A stretch of DNA of 64,000 nt from a virus. Under the pieces are notes generated by a model. It made no database searches. It saw nothing but the letters and a program-made list of their open reading frames with translations, and was not told where the DNA came from. The position numbers and the translations under genes were made by a program. The DNA lies in the IMG/VR virus record IMGVR_UViG_3300046001_008198, positions 61,220 to 125,219 of that record; one strand, 5' to 3'. Below, one piece after another: positions 46,580 to 55,976 of this stretch. The stretch's first letter is position 1; every line of letters starts with the position of its first letter.

Positions 46580-47584
46580 ATGGAAGTTATTGAAAAATTA
46601 AAATCGGTCGGTAAAATTTACATCAGGCCCTTTGTTAATCAGAATGTTGATAACATGGGTATGCAGAAACATGGTTATGTAGTATTTCCTGGTACACACC
46701 ATAGACCAACGGTTGCCGCCGTTTCATTAAATGGTAAAACACATTACATCACAGGATTAAATGAATTTGCTCCAGATGTTAAAGCAATCGGAGATGCTAC
46801 AATGAAAGCAGCAAAGATTAAAGAGATTCGAGAAGTAGTAGCACTGCTTGAAAAGGAAAAGAATTTCAAAACTATTGATGTAGAAGATCCTAATTTTTGG
46901 GATAAAGTAGAAACATATCGTCCAGATAATGCTGCGATATGGGGAGACTCCTCTTTAACAAAGGAGTTGGCAAATGATGCAGTTGCTTTGGATCCTGTCA
47001 ATAACATGAATGATTTATTGTTTATGTATATCGTAGAAGCAGGTGGCATTCCTGAAATCGCAAAATCAATCGAAGATGCTAATGCCAGTCCTAGAGCTGT
47101 CAAATGGTATTTAGATAAACAAATCAATACTGCTGCAGTAAATACATCTGTAGGTAAAATTAAAAATAAGGCTTTGGCTAGGTTGCAAGAATTATCAGAA
47201 GATGATCCGAACAGACTTATGTACATTGCTAAGTTACTGGATCCACATAGTACACAGTATACATACAGAACTCTTCCAGATGTTATTTACGATACAGTCG
47301 ATAAATACATTAATGGTTTAAGTGTTCAGGAAAATATCAAGAAAGCTGCAACAGCATTCATTGATTATGCAGAAATGACACTGGAGGATCTTAAAATAAA
47401 AGCAATCATTAAAGATAGTTTCTTCTTTAAATTTATCATAATCAAAGCCGACCAAAACATTTACGCTACAGCTAGTGGTACATTGTTAGGTAAAAATCTG
47501 AATGATGTATTTGTTACATTAAAAAATCCATTACATCAAGATGAGTTGATTAGCTTGATGGATCAGGTTGAAGTACTTTGGTAA
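46580..47584 (+). CDS. Structural-block protein, 334 aa
   Basis: Not recognised. Begins MEVIEKLKSVGKIYIRPFVNQNVDNMGMQKHGYVVFPGTHHRPTVAAVS, likely a beta domain; the remainder is helical. Placed right after the MCP, so a virion protein or a head-completion factor is likely by context. It has its own promoter. Confidence 0.65.
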   Translation: MEVIEKLKSVGKIYIRPFVNQNVDNMGMQKHGYVVFPGTHHRPTVAAVSLNGKTHYITGLNEFAPDVKAIGDATMKAAKIKEIREVVALLEKEKNFKTIDVEDPNFWDKVETYRPDNAAIWGDSSLTKELANDAVALDPVNNMNDLLFMYIVEAGGIPEIAKSIEDANASPRAVKWYLDKQINTAAVNTSVGKIKNKALARLQELSEDDPNRLMYIAKLLDPHSTQYTYRTLPDVIYDTVDKYINGLSVQENIKKAATAFIDYAEMTLEDLKIKAIIKDSFFFKFIIIKADQNIYATASGTLLGKNLNDVFVTLKNPLHQDELISLMDQVEVLW

Positions 47585-47596
47585 AATAATTAAATC

Positions 47597-48298
47597 ATGG
47601 ATAATCTTACACTTCGTTTAAAAATCAAAGAGCGGTTGAATAAATTGGATAGCAATGACTATGACAATTTAAAACCTTTTCAGATATCTGAAGCATTCAA
47701 TAAAGGAATGGTTGTTTGGTGTCGCCGTCAACTTCATGGTACTAACTTGAAGAAACAAGGTGATGAACAAAGTAAGAGACGTATTGATGATTTACAAGTA
47801 CTATTGGTTACAGTCCCTCACGATGTTGTAAAGAAAGAAGGTTTTTATGAAAGCGCTACATGGCCAGAAGACTATTTTGCATTTAAGCGCGTGGGGGCAA
47901 AAGCCTGTAGTGAATGTTGCAAAGATCGAAAAATGATTATCTATTTATCTGAAGAGGAGAATGTGGATACCATTGGAAGAGATCACAATAAGAAACCAAG
48001 TTTTGCATGGGGTGAAACTTATGTAACACTACATGGTAATAAATTACACATTCATACAAATGATGAGTTTGAATTAGAAGATGTAAAATTTACTTATTAT
48101 ACTCAACCGATTCGTGTTGAATTTTTAGGATCTGTAAATCCTTACACTGGAAATGTTTCCACCACTGAAGTACCTTGTCAATTCAAAGATGATATTGTAG
48201 AAGTAATGATTGATGAGGCTGTAAAAATTCTAGCAGGAGATATTGAAAGTTCTGGCGCAGGACAAACAGCGGATAATGCAGTAGAAACAAACAACTAA
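47597..48298 (+). CDS. Head-tail connector-like protein, 233 aa
   Basis: MDNLTLRLKIKERLNKLDSNDYDNLKPFQISEAFNKGMVVWCRRQLHG follows the pattern of crAss-like neck proteins ('R.KI...LNKLdS.DYdN...w.i.eAfNk....w.rRQl.g'). The middle is a beta domain (KDRKMIIYLSEEENVD). It may form a ring between portal and tail, as proteins in this position do in crAss-like virions; that role is inferred. Confidence 0.6.
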   Translation: MDNLTLRLKIKERLNKLDSNDYDNLKPFQISEAFNKGMVVWCRRQLHGTNLKKQGDEQSKRRIDDLQVLLVTVPHDVVKKEGFYESATWPEDYFAFKRVGAKACSECCKDRKMIIYLSEEENVDTIGRDHNKKPSFAWGETYVTLHGNKLHIHTNDEFELEDVKFTYYTQPIRVEFLGSVNPYTGNVSTTEVPCQFKDDIVEVMIDEAVKILAGDIESSGAGQTADNAVETNN

Positions 48299-48309
48299 TA
48301 ATTTATACT

Positions 48310-48426
48310 ATGGCAACTAAAAGTCAAAAACCAAAATGGACTCCACCGTGGGTAAAAAAAGAAGGTGAATCAAAAGGTGCAGCTAAAACACCAGTAAAGA
48401 AAAAAGCTGCTAGTAAAAAAAAATAA
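48310..48426 (+). CDS. Short Lys-rich protein, 38 aa
   Basis: MATKSQKPKWTPPWVKKEG... ending KKKAASKKK. The KWTPPWVK element plus Lys-Ala tail recurs, from memory, in small phage proteins. It fills the gap between two structural genes. Confidence 0.68.
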   Translation: MATKSQKPKWTPPWVKKEGESKGAAKTPVKKKAASKKK

Positions 48427-48493
48427 TGAAATAGTTGATAATGTGAGAAGTTTTGCTTATATTATTATCTGTATTTATTTAAAATAAAAAATT

Positions 48494-49813
48494 ATGTCGT
48501 ATTTTAATCACTCATACCACAAAGCATTTGTTGGTACAAAAGCATCTCAAGGAGCAACTCCTGGTGTAGATGCTGGTGTTGCTGATGGATTTTTGATCAC
48601 TTCTGGGGTTCACTCAAATGATTTGAAAAACACAGCTGCTCCATTTGCATTAGGTGTTGGAACTTATGGTTTCTTTGACCCTACTACAAATTTATCTGTT
48701 ATTGCAGCTGACGCAGCTGTTACTGCAGGTAAACCATTAATCCTTGCTTGTGCATCTTTGATGACTCAAGACAAAATTGGTCAGTTCCACGGAGGATATA
48801 CTGAATCAAATAAGTCGAAGATGATCAATCCTCGATACATTAACAAGTTGTACAAAGTAGAAGCTGCTGCTCCTGAGAGTATGATTGTTCATGTTGGTAA
48901 TACAAATTTCCAAGACGATTGCACATTTGATTTCTTGTGTGGTGAAGACTATACTATAAACATTAAATTGTTTGGTGCTCCAGTATTGGCATATTTGAAT
49001 CGTGATTCATATCGTCATTTGGCTGCATACACTGGATGTTGCGCTGATGCTATTGCACCAGATGCTGTTAACTCAATGATTGTTTTCACTCAATGGGCTA
49101 ACGAAATCATGACAAGTCCTTACTTGAAGGATTTCGTAAGTGTTGTTTTATACGATGAGTTAGGAGCACCTTGGTTCTATGATGCTGCTGCTGCAGTTGC
49201 TGCTGGATGGCCTGCAACTCAAATTTGGTCTTTGTATGATTTAACAATCGCTCATATTCCAAATGCACTTGGAGGTATGGCTGTTACAGGAGCTTATGTA
49301 GGTACTACATTCTCTGATTGTACATTCCAAGTTATGGATCATGAAGAAAAAGATATCGTTCAGATTGAAATTCAAATGGTTGATCAAAATGGTGATCCTT
49401 GTGTATTTGAAGGATTATGTGTTGAAACTGAATGTTGTGGATACAAAGGTGAAGGATACCGTAATACGGTACTGAAAGAAGTAATTCTTCATGAGTCATA
49501 CTTACAAAATTATTTAAGTTGTGACCTTCGCATCCGTGAGGTAACTCTTGGAACACAGATTATTAATGCAGTTCCTGCTGGAAATTTATACACACGTTAC
49601 TGCATTCAACACGTAGTTCCTCGTATGAGTAACCCATCTGGAACATTTGATAATGATCAGTACACACTGACTATCTATATTCCTACAGCTTCGGCTCTAG
49701 CTTTTGAAGCTTTTATGGTTGCATGGTTAGCAGCAGCAAACAACCCTGTTGATTTACAAACATTTACACACGTTGCTTGTGTTCCTACAGCACTTCCTGT
49801 GTTTGCTCCTTAA
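48494..49813 (+). CDS. Abundant-looking virion protein, 439 aa
   Basis: MSYFNHSYHKAFVGTKASQGATPGVDAGVADGFLITSGVHS at the start, mixed alpha/beta with several Cys. Composition and C-ending codons resemble the MCP, and the gene has its own promoter region (AT-rich, 48427-48493) and terminator. These suggest a protein made in large amounts, such as an auxiliary capsid protein or a tail tube/sheath-like protein; the sequence does not decide which. Confidence 0.6.
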   Translation: MSYFNHSYHKAFVGTKASQGATPGVDAGVADGFLITSGVHSNDLKNTAAPFALGVGTYGFFDPTTNLSVIAADAAVTAGKPLILACASLMTQDKIGQFHGGYTESNKSKMINPRYINKLYKVEAAAPESMIVHVGNTNFQDDCTFDFLCGEDYTINIKLFGAPVLAYLNRDSYRHLAAYTGCCADAIAPDAVNSMIVFTQWANEIMTSPYLKDFVSVVLYDELGAPWFYDAAAAVAAGWPATQIWSLYDLTIAHIPNALGGMAVTGAYVGTTFSDCTFQVMDHEEKDIVQIEIQMVDQNGDPCVFEGLCVETECCGYKGEGYRNTVLKEVILHESYLQNYLSCDLRIREVTLGTQIINAVPAGNLYTRYCIQHVVPRMSNPSGTFDNDQYTLTIYIPTASALAFEAFMVAWLAAANNPVDLQTFTHVACVPTALPVFAP

Positions 49814-49837
49814 TCGGAATTAAAAATTAAATTCTTG

Positions 49838-49877
49838 AAAGAGAGGGTAGGGGATATTCTCTATTCTCTCTTTTTTT
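49838..49877 (+). terminator. Intrinsic terminator
   Basis: AGAGAG...CTCTCT stem followed by TTTTTTT after the 439-aa gene. Confidence 0.82.
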
Positions 49878-49892
49878 ATAAATACATTTTTT

Positions 49893-50450
49893 ATGAAACA
49901 TTCATTAAGTTTATTAATACCTACAACAATGGATGATTGGTCTTTATTAATTCAGGATACAAGTGTGTATACTGATTTAATTCCGATAAGTTGTCCTACA
50001 CTTCAGGTATTAATGCCCGGATTTATTACAGCTACTACAGTGAATGATAATTCTACTCCACCTTTAGCTCCAGGATTTAGCAGAATCTTTACAGCATGTT
50101 CTTTAGAAATTCAAACTTCTGGGTGCGGTATGGACTTTAATCCACTTCCTGATGGTATTTATGTAATAAAGTATAGTGTTTCTCCAAATGATATTGTGTA
50201 TGTTGAATACAATCATTTAAGAATCACAAAGGCTTTACAAAAATATGATGCCTTATTATGTGAATTAGAACTTCCTCCTTGTAGTCCAGCTCCAGATAAA
50301 AAATTACGTCTAGCTGAATTGATGGAAATAAAAGGATATTTGGAAGCAGCTAAGGCAACTGTAGAAGTATGCCATAATGCGGAAAAAGGAATGGCTTTAT
50401 ATAATTATGCACTCAAGCGATTAGATAAACTGAATTGTACAACTTGTTAA
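49893..50450 (+). CDS. Structural-block protein, 185 aa
   Basis: Not recognised. Begins MKHSLSLLIPTTMDDWSLLIQDTSVYTDLIPISCPTLQVLMPGF; contains several Cys (PCSPAPDKKLRLAELMEIKGYLEAAKATVEVCHN, ending LDKLNCTTC) and a helical C-terminus with a repeat-like feel. From memory, similar proteins follow capsid genes in Bacteroidota phages. A virion or chaperone role is inferred. Confidence 0.62.
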   Translation: MKHSLSLLIPTTMDDWSLLIQDTSVYTDLIPISCPTLQVLMPGFITATTVNDNSTPPLAPGFSRIFTACSLEIQTSGCGMDFNPLPDGIYVIKYSVSPNDIVYVEYNHLRITKALQKYDALLCELELPPCSPAPDKKLRLAELMEIKGYLEAAKATVEVCHNAEKGMALYNYALKRLDKLNCTTC

Positions 50451-50459
50451 AATTAATAT

Positions 50460-50627
50460 ATGACTTGTCCGAATTGTAAAAAAGTATTATCATGTGGTTG
50501 TCAAAAAAAAACTGCTTCTAATGGAAAAAATGTATGTGCTAGTTGTGCGGCATCTTATGAAGTTAGTCTAAAAGCTAGTCAAAAAAATAATACAGCTTCG
50601 AGTATTATGAAAACTGTAATAAAATAA
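50460..50627 (+). CDS. Short zinc-ribbon-like protein, 55 aa
   Basis: MTCPNCKKVLSCGCQKKTAS, then NGKNVCASCAASYE...: four CxxC pairs arranged as a zinc ribbon (CPNC/CGC/CASC). Start 9 nt after the gene before; too short for automatic callers. Role unknown. Confidence 0.7.
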   Translation: MTCPNCKKVLSCGCQKKTASNGKNVCASCAASYEVSLKASQKNNTASSIMKTVIK

Positions 50628-50636
50628 ATAAAACAC

Positions 50637-52463
50637 ATGGTAAGAACTTATGCCGTAGGTAGAGCAAATAGTGCTGTTCGTTTAGATGAACATACTGGAC
50701 CATGGGTGAATTTAGTTACTCAGGGAAGTGTTGATTCTATATGGAGAGACGTAATGTCTGATCCAAGTAATCCAGACAAAGTTGTTATTATTGGAACTGC
50801 CGAAGATACTTCTTTAGTGAATGTCAGCATTCAAGTTTCATTTGATGCAGGAGTAACGTGGACTATTCCTACAGGAACATGGGCTAATGATACATCTATT
50901 TTACATGAAGTATGGTATGTTGACACTAATATTATTTGGGCTGTAGGTGAAAATGGTGTTGTTGTAAAATCTATAGATGGAGGTCTTAGTTTTGATACTG
51001 TTCTTACAGCACCAGGATTAATTGTAGCAGGAGATATTCCTTATACTGCAGCAATTCATGCATTAGATAACCAAGTTGCTGTTGTATTAGGTTCTCCTAC
51101 ATCAGGACTTGGAGAATTTCTTTGTTATGTTTGGAAAACAATAGATGGTGGTAATACATGGACTCTTTTAAATGGTGGTAATACGTTGTTAAATATCATT
51201 GGAACTCTTTCTACTAATCCAGCAGGAAAAGCAAACGGTATATGGATATCAGAAGATGAACAGCGTATTATAGCGGCAACAGGATATACTCAACAATTAA
51301 GCATTGATGCAGGAATTACTTTTACACAGGTTGCACCTGAAATGACTCGGTCAGGAGTTCATTTAACATGGTTCCCTTCGTATGATCCAAACCCTCAATA
51401 TTTTAGACATGTAGGTGGTGCACCAATTGAAGTAAATGAATCAACTGATTCAGGAGTTACATATCAAACTACAAGAATGTATGTATTTCCTGTTGCAATA
51501 CCTCCAACAAATACAGCAGTTCAAATTACCGCAGCTCATTTTTATACAGCTTACGATGGTTACTATGCGTATCATTCAGCAGGAACAACTTACATTGAGT
51601 CAACTAACGATGGAGCAGCATCTGGTGTAGCATCTTATGCTAATCCTGATCCTTTTACTTCGTATGAAGCTATATGGACAAGCGGTGAAATACTTCCACC
51701 ACCTCCACCTCCACCATCAGGTTCATGTTTTGAATTACAAGATTGTTTAGGTATTACTCCTTCCATAATTACGTATATAGATTTATCAGCTTTAGTAGGA
51801 AATGTTGTTTCTTTAAAAGATGATTCAAATCACGAAGCTCCTGGTTGTTGGTTAGTTCTTGATTATGCAGGAGATTGTGATGGATCTGTTTTTGTTGATG
51901 TTTATAAATGCTATACTGATTGCGAAGATTGTTTACCAGTTCCAGAAGTTCCGTGTGATCCTAAACCAAGAGTTGTATATCCAAACTACATAACAGGTAT
52001 ATGCAATCCTGAAATCGTTGATAAAGCTTTTTGTGATTTTGCGGAAATGATGTATGATCGAATGATGGCTTTAAGATATAGAATTAAAACTTGTTGTCCA
52101 AAAGATGATGTGTTGGTTTATGTTCGAAAAGAAAAAGTCAATCTTAAATTAATTAGTACAGGAGCTCCTATTCCAATTCCTTATAATGAATATGTTTTTG
52201 CACAAACAGAATCTGAGGCAGAAACAATAATTCAATATTTAGATGATTCTGGAACACTAATCACAATAACTGTTCCTGCTTGCGATATCCGTATAGGATG
52301 TGAACCAATTACTTTCTGTGCTCAATACGGTTCTATAATTATTGGAACAACCTCCGTAATAGCTATTAATGAATTATGCGATGAGGGAAATACTTGTGCA
52401 ACAAATGTATATTTAACTTATGTTGGATTGTGTTCTATTTTAGTAGATCCTTGCACACCTTAA
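50637..52463 (+). CDS. Beta-propeller-like, Cys-rich virion protein, 608 aa
   Basis: The first ~350 residues repeat blocks of the type 'W....SSIDGG.TW...' (VVKSIDGGLSFDTV, WKTIDGGNTWTLL, SVDAGVTWTI: Asp-box/BNR-like repeats typical of propeller folds and of sialidase-like fibres). A Pro-rich linker (PPPPPPPSG) leads to a Cys-rich C-terminal region (ELQDCLG, YKCYTDCEDCLPVPEVPCDPKPRVVYPNYITGICNPEIVDKAFCDFAEMMYDR), whose Cys spacing suggests disulfide or metal stabilisation. Probably a tail or fibre protein. Confidence 0.68.
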   Translation: MVRTYAVGRANSAVRLDEHTGPWVNLVTQGSVDSIWRDVMSDPSNPDKVVIIGTAEDTSLVNVSIQVSFDAGVTWTIPTGTWANDTSILHEVWYVDTNIIWAVGENGVVVKSIDGGLSFDTVLTAPGLIVAGDIPYTAAIHALDNQVAVVLGSPTSGLGEFLCYVWKTIDGGNTWTLLNGGNTLLNIIGTLSTNPAGKANGIWISEDEQRIIAATGYTQQLSIDAGITFTQVAPEMTRSGVHLTWFPSYDPNPQYFRHVGGAPIEVNESTDSGVTYQTTRMYVFPVAIPPTNTAVQITAAHFYTAYDGYYAYHSAGTTYIESTNDGAASGVASYANPDPFTSYEAIWTSGEILPPPPPPPSGSCFELQDCLGITPSIITYIDLSALVGNVVSLKDDSNHEAPGCWLVLDYAGDCDGSVFVDVYKCYTDCEDCLPVPEVPCDPKPRVVYPNYITGICNPEIVDKAFCDFAEMMYDRMMALRYRIKTCCPKDDVLVYVRKEKVNLKLISTGAPIPIPYNEYVFAQTESEAETIIQYLDDSGTLITITVPACDIRIGCEPITFCAQYGSIIIGTTSVIAINELCDEGNTCATNVYLTYVGLCSILVDPCTP

Positions 52464-52498
52464 TAAAATTTACTATATTATACTAAAGTTTTTATATC

Positions 52499-52993
52499 AT
52501 GACATTAATTAAACCAACAAATTTAAAACAGAAAGGATGCTCACCGGTATCTTCAAACTGTGTAGTATGGCAAGGAGATGACATCCCTTGTTTGAAAATA
52601 TGTAAAGGCGATACTATTAGTGATGTTATGTTCAAACTAGCATGTTTGGTTTGTGCTATGAAGGATCAGCTTGATGTTGATAATTACGATCTTACTTGCT
52701 GGAATTTAGATAAATGTGATATTCCTCATACCTTCAAAGAATTTATGAATTTGGTTATCCAAAGGATATGTGACATAGAAGCTCTTATAGGAACACCACA
52801 AGGAGAAGTTGCAGGAGAAGCAATTATAATTACGGCAAGTTGTTTCCAAGCAGAACTTGGAATGACTGCAGGAATTAGTGCGTATGTTGCAGCCATTGGC
52901 CAAAAACTTTGTGAACAAGAATTATTAATTCAGAATCAGCAATTGGCTATACAGCAATTGTTAACTAGAGTTGAAATATTAGAAGGAGTTTAA
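52499..52993 (+). CDS. Cys-rich structural-block protein, 164 aa
   Basis: Not recognised. SPVSSNCVVWQGDDIPCLKICKGDTISDVMFKLACLVCAMKDQLDVDNYDLTCW: five to six Cys in the first 65 residues, then a helical C-terminus with a coiled coil (LLIQNQQLAIQQLLTRVEILEG). Looks like a fibre base or trimerisation protein. It has a short AT-rich gap (52464-52498) before it. Confidence 0.65.
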   Translation: MTLIKPTNLKQKGCSPVSSNCVVWQGDDIPCLKICKGDTISDVMFKLACLVCAMKDQLDVDNYDLTCWNLDKCDIPHTFKEFMNLVIQRICDIEALIGTPQGEVAGEAIIITASCFQAELGMTAGISAYVAAIGQKLCEQELLIQNQQLAIQQLLTRVEILEGV

Positions 52994-53014
52994 TTAATTA
53001 AAAAATAAGAAATA

Positions 53015-53578
53015 ATGGGATGTGCTAAATGTAATGAAAATGTAGGACCTACTGATTGCGGATGTGATCAGGAAGCATTGCATATAAGTCAGATCTGTAA
53101 TCCTATAGCATGCGAAGTTGAAGAATGTTCTGAATCATTTTCAGCTGCATGTTCTATTTATACAGGAGAGGACATTATATGTGAAAATGTTGTAGTGGTA
53201 GCTAGTGGCACAACTGTAGCTCAAGCTATAGCAAACATTACAGCTTATTTTTGCGCTACTGTAGCCGAAATTCCTGTTGCTAAAAAGTTTGTAAGAGAAA
53301 CTATTTTTCCTGATTTAGATACTTTGGATACTTTTATTTTAAGTACAGATTATCTTCCGTGTTTACTTGCTTCTGATTATTGTGGAAGTGCTACTCTATC
53401 TCTTGCTGATATAGTTGTTACCGGATACTGGTTTGATAGTGTTGCAGGATATTGGAAACTATTTACACACAAAGATAAATCAGAAGTATTTATTGATAAT
53501 GCAGGTAATATTATTGTTACTGCAGCAATAATAGGAGGAACTTTTCCTATGAATGCACGAATAATTATAACTAATTAA
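53015..53578 (+). CDS. Cys-rich structural-block protein, 187 aa
   Basis: Not recognised. MGCAKCNENVGPTDCGCDQEALHISQICNPIACEVEECSESFSAAC: nine Cys in the first 48 residues. The remainder is a beta domain. The start shares the Cys-tagged front seen in the two collagen-like genes. Function not known; probably a fibre or decoration protein by context. Confidence 0.65.
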   Translation: MGCAKCNENVGPTDCGCDQEALHISQICNPIACEVEECSESFSAACSIYTGEDIICENVVVVASGTTVAQAIANITAYFCATVAEIPVAKKFVRETIFPDLDTLDTFILSTDYLPCLLASDYCGSATLSLADIVVTGYWFDSVAGYWKLFTHKDKSEVFIDNAGNIIVTAAIIGGTFPMNARIIITN

Positions 53579-53580
53579 TT

Positions 53581-54006
53581 ATGGCTGGTTGTAAAGAATG
53601 TGGTTGTAAAGATGGTGATCGCGGAGCCCAAGGGATCCAAGGTGTAAAAGGTGATACTGGAGCACAAGGAATTCAAGGACCTCAAGGGTTTCCTGGATTA
53701 ACAGGACCGCAAGGGTTAACTGGATTACCAGGTGCTACAGGACCAATTGGTCCAAGTGGATCTGCTGGAATTCCTGGAATTCCTGGAGTTGGAGCACCGG
53801 GAGCTGCTGGAATAGATGGTGATGATGGTAATGATGGAGCTAATGGTAAATCAGGTAGGGGTGTTGCAGTTTTTGTTCAGGCTTTAGAACCAACACCTTT
53901 TGATTTTACAACCAACTACGGAACTATTGAAGGATTTGGAGTTAATTTTATCACAGGAAATGATCAAATTAAACCTGGTGATTTATGGATAGAACCTTGC
54001 GCATAA
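53581..54006 (+). CDS. Collagen-like protein 1, 141 aa
   Basis: MAGCKECGCKDGDRG begins with a Cys tag, then G-X-Y repeats run from about residue 13 to 90 (GIQGVKGDTGAQGIQGPQGF, GLTGPQGLTGLPGATGPIGP) and a short beta-like C-terminus. Collagen-like triple helices form rigid trimeric rods in phage fibres. The Cys tag could staple the trimer. It overlaps nothing and is followed after 1 nt by the 347-aa gene. Confidence 0.85.
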   Translation: MAGCKECGCKDGDRGAQGIQGVKGDTGAQGIQGPQGFPGLTGPQGLTGLPGATGPIGPSGSAGIPGIPGVGAPGAAGIDGDDGNDGANGKSGRGVAVFVQALEPTPFDFTTNYGTIEGFGVNFITGNDQIKPGDLWIEPCA

Positions 54007-54007
54007 G

Positions 54008-55051
54008 ATGGGAAAGTTTAAAATGTTTGATGGTACAAATTGGGTGGATCCTTGCGATTGCAACATTCATCTTTTAGATTCGGGTTCCGTATGGCAACTC
54101 TTGGATCCTAAAAACTGTATCACTAAGTATTGGAATGGTTGTGAATGGGTTCAAATTATTTGTCCTTGTGCTTGTATAGCAGGATATACCTTTAATTCAG
54201 AAACAGGTCTTTGTGAAAAAACAATATTATTTCCCGCAACTTTTACAGGAGCAACAACATTTATAGAAACAGGAAGTGACGATTCTGTTTATAGTGTTTC
54301 TGGAGCGTTTATGTATCCTAGTTTAGATTTATATGTTTGGCCTATAAGAGGGTTTCAACCGGCTTCCACTTATGAATTAAAAGATAATACAGGATTTGGA
54401 GCATTGCTTTCTTCAACAGCATCATCAATAAATAGTATTTTTAAATCAGTAAATACTGCTACAGGAAGATTAAATATTGCAGGTATTTGGGCTAATGTTT
54501 GGCCTGATTTGGAATGGCTTTCTTTTAGCTTTTGTATCACTATTACTGAAGCAAAACAATACGTTATTGGTATAGCTGGAGATAATCACACCAGGGTTGA
54601 AATAGATTCTCCATCCTTTGGAGGATTAATTGAAGTTATTACATTATATTCAACAACAGATGCAGCAGGAACCAATCATATACCTGCTATAACAACACCC
54701 TTTAATAAATGGTTTTTATTACCAATAACGCTACCAGTAGGATCACATACAATAATTTTATCAGGATTTAATGAATTTGGACCTAAGACTGTTGCGGCTG
54801 AAATTTATGATCAAACAGCAATTGAAATGTTAGCGTTGATGGCTCCAGGAATGACTGTTGTTGATTTAGAACCTCATATTTTATTTTCAACAAAAAATTT
54901 AGTAGTTCCTTTTCCAGATGGACCATTGGTAATTGCCGCAGCGGGAGCCGTAGGAACATGGAGTTGTCCTGATCCAGAAACAACTTTTTCGGAATGTCAT
55001 GGAGTTCCTGCTTGTATTATGGTAGAAAGTATTCCTTGTGAATTTGAATAA
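54008..55051 (+). CDS. Cys-rich beta protein, 347 aa
   Basis: MGKFKMFDGTNWVDPCDCNIHLLDSGSVWQLLDPKNCITKYWNGCEWVQIICPCACIAGYTFNSETGLCEKTI: a Cys-knot-like N-terminal domain of about 70 residues with nine Cys. The rest resembles a beta-sandwich/laminin-G-like or fibre-head domain (ATTFIETGSDDSVYSVSGAFMYPSL..., THIPAITTPFNKWFLLPITLPVGSHTIILSG). Located between the two collagen-like genes, so it may form the head on a collagen-like stalk. Confidence 0.68.
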   Translation: MGKFKMFDGTNWVDPCDCNIHLLDSGSVWQLLDPKNCITKYWNGCEWVQIICPCACIAGYTFNSETGLCEKTILFPATFTGATTFIETGSDDSVYSVSGAFMYPSLDLYVWPIRGFQPASTYELKDNTGFGALLSSTASSINSIFKSVNTATGRLNIAGIWANVWPDLEWLSFSFCITITEAKQYVIGIAGDNHTRVEIDSPSFGGLIEVITLYSTTDAAGTNHIPAITTPFNKWFLLPITLPVGSHTIILSGFNEFGPKTVAAEIYDQTAIEMLALMAPGMTVVDLEPHILFSTKNLVVPFPDGPLVIAAAGAVGTWSCPDPETTFSECHGVPACIMVESIPCEFE

Positions 55052-55068
55052 AAAATAAATTAGAAATT

Positions 55069-55836
55069 ATGTCAAAAGGTTGTAAAGATTGTGGATGTGC
55101 AGATTGCTTTCCAAATAAAGGAGACAAAGGAGCTATAGGAAATCCTGGACCTCAAGGTACTACTGGTGCTACTGGACCTCAAGGGCCTCAAGGTGGTGTA
55201 GGACCTCAAGGACCTGCTGGACCTCAAGGTTTTCCAAATCAAGTTATTGTTGAAGGAGTAGATGACATTGTAGTATCCGCAAATACTGTTGGACTTATTA
55301 CTACTTACACGGTAGGAAGACCTAAAGAATTTTTCTATGATGAAGTTGTATCTCCTGTAAATGTAGATGATGCTACATGGTTATATCATTTTCCAGTAGG
55401 TTATACAGGATTGGTTTATACAAATGGAACATTAGTTGCTAAAACATATTTAGTTCAAGCTTCTTATGATACGGCAGCTCCATTAAGTAACAATGTTGCT
55501 TCTCATAATAATTGGGTGGAAGGAGCTATCATTAAAACTGTTATTGGTGTGGATACTCCACAATGGGAATCGGATGGACATATGTTAATTTCAGTAAATT
55601 TATATAAAGGTCCTTTACCAGGCGATGTTGTTAATTCTATTAGTACAGCTTTTGTGGTAGATGATACAGGAAATCATGTAGAAGTAAGATTGACAACAGC
55701 ATTAATTCCAGCTAATACATCTTTCTTTAAATATTTAACATTAGCTCCAGGAGAAAGTGTTAGTCTTCAATTTAAAGCAAAATCTGGAAATAATGGATAT
55801 TTAACAAGAGCTCAGTTTGTTGTACAAGAAATGTAA
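55069..55836 (+). CDS. Collagen-like protein 2, 255 aa
   Basis: MSKGCKDCGCADCFPNKGDKG is again a Cys tag; G-X-Y repeats run from about residue 18 to 60 (GAIGNPGPQGTTGATGPQGP, QGGVGPQGPAGPQG), then a beta domain (VEGVDDIVVSANTVGLITTYTVGRPKEF...) of a kind seen at fibre tips, ending QMKSGNNGYLTRAQFVVQEM-like strands. Likely a fibre with a collagen stalk and a globular head. Followed by a strong terminator. Confidence 0.82.
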   Translation: MSKGCKDCGCADCFPNKGDKGAIGNPGPQGTTGATGPQGPQGGVGPQGPAGPQGFPNQVIVEGVDDIVVSANTVGLITTYTVGRPKEFFYDEVVSPVNVDDATWLYHFPVGYTGLVYTNGTLVAKTYLVQASYDTAAPLSNNVASHNNWVEGAIIKTVIGVDTPQWESDGHMLISVNLYKGPLPGDVVNSISTAFVVDDTGNHVEVRLTTALIPANTSFFKYLTLAPGESVSLQFKAKSGNNGYLTRAQFVVQEM

Positions 55837-55873
55837 GATGTCACAGTTGGTTGGTTTCTTTTGTGGCTGACTC

Positions 55874-55907
55874 GGACCCCGCGGTTTGCACCCGGGGTTC
55901 TTTTTTT
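55874..55907 (+). terminator. Intrinsic terminator
   Basis: GGACCCCG...CGGGGTTC followed by TTTTTTT, after the second collagen-like gene. A new operon starts after it, from an AT-rich promoter region at about 55908-55976 (TTATATTATAACTATG). Confidence 0.88.
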
Positions 55908-55976
55908 ATATATTTGTTTGATTTAAAGATTAACACATTAGTATAAAAAGTCCTTTATTTTTCTTATATTATAACT

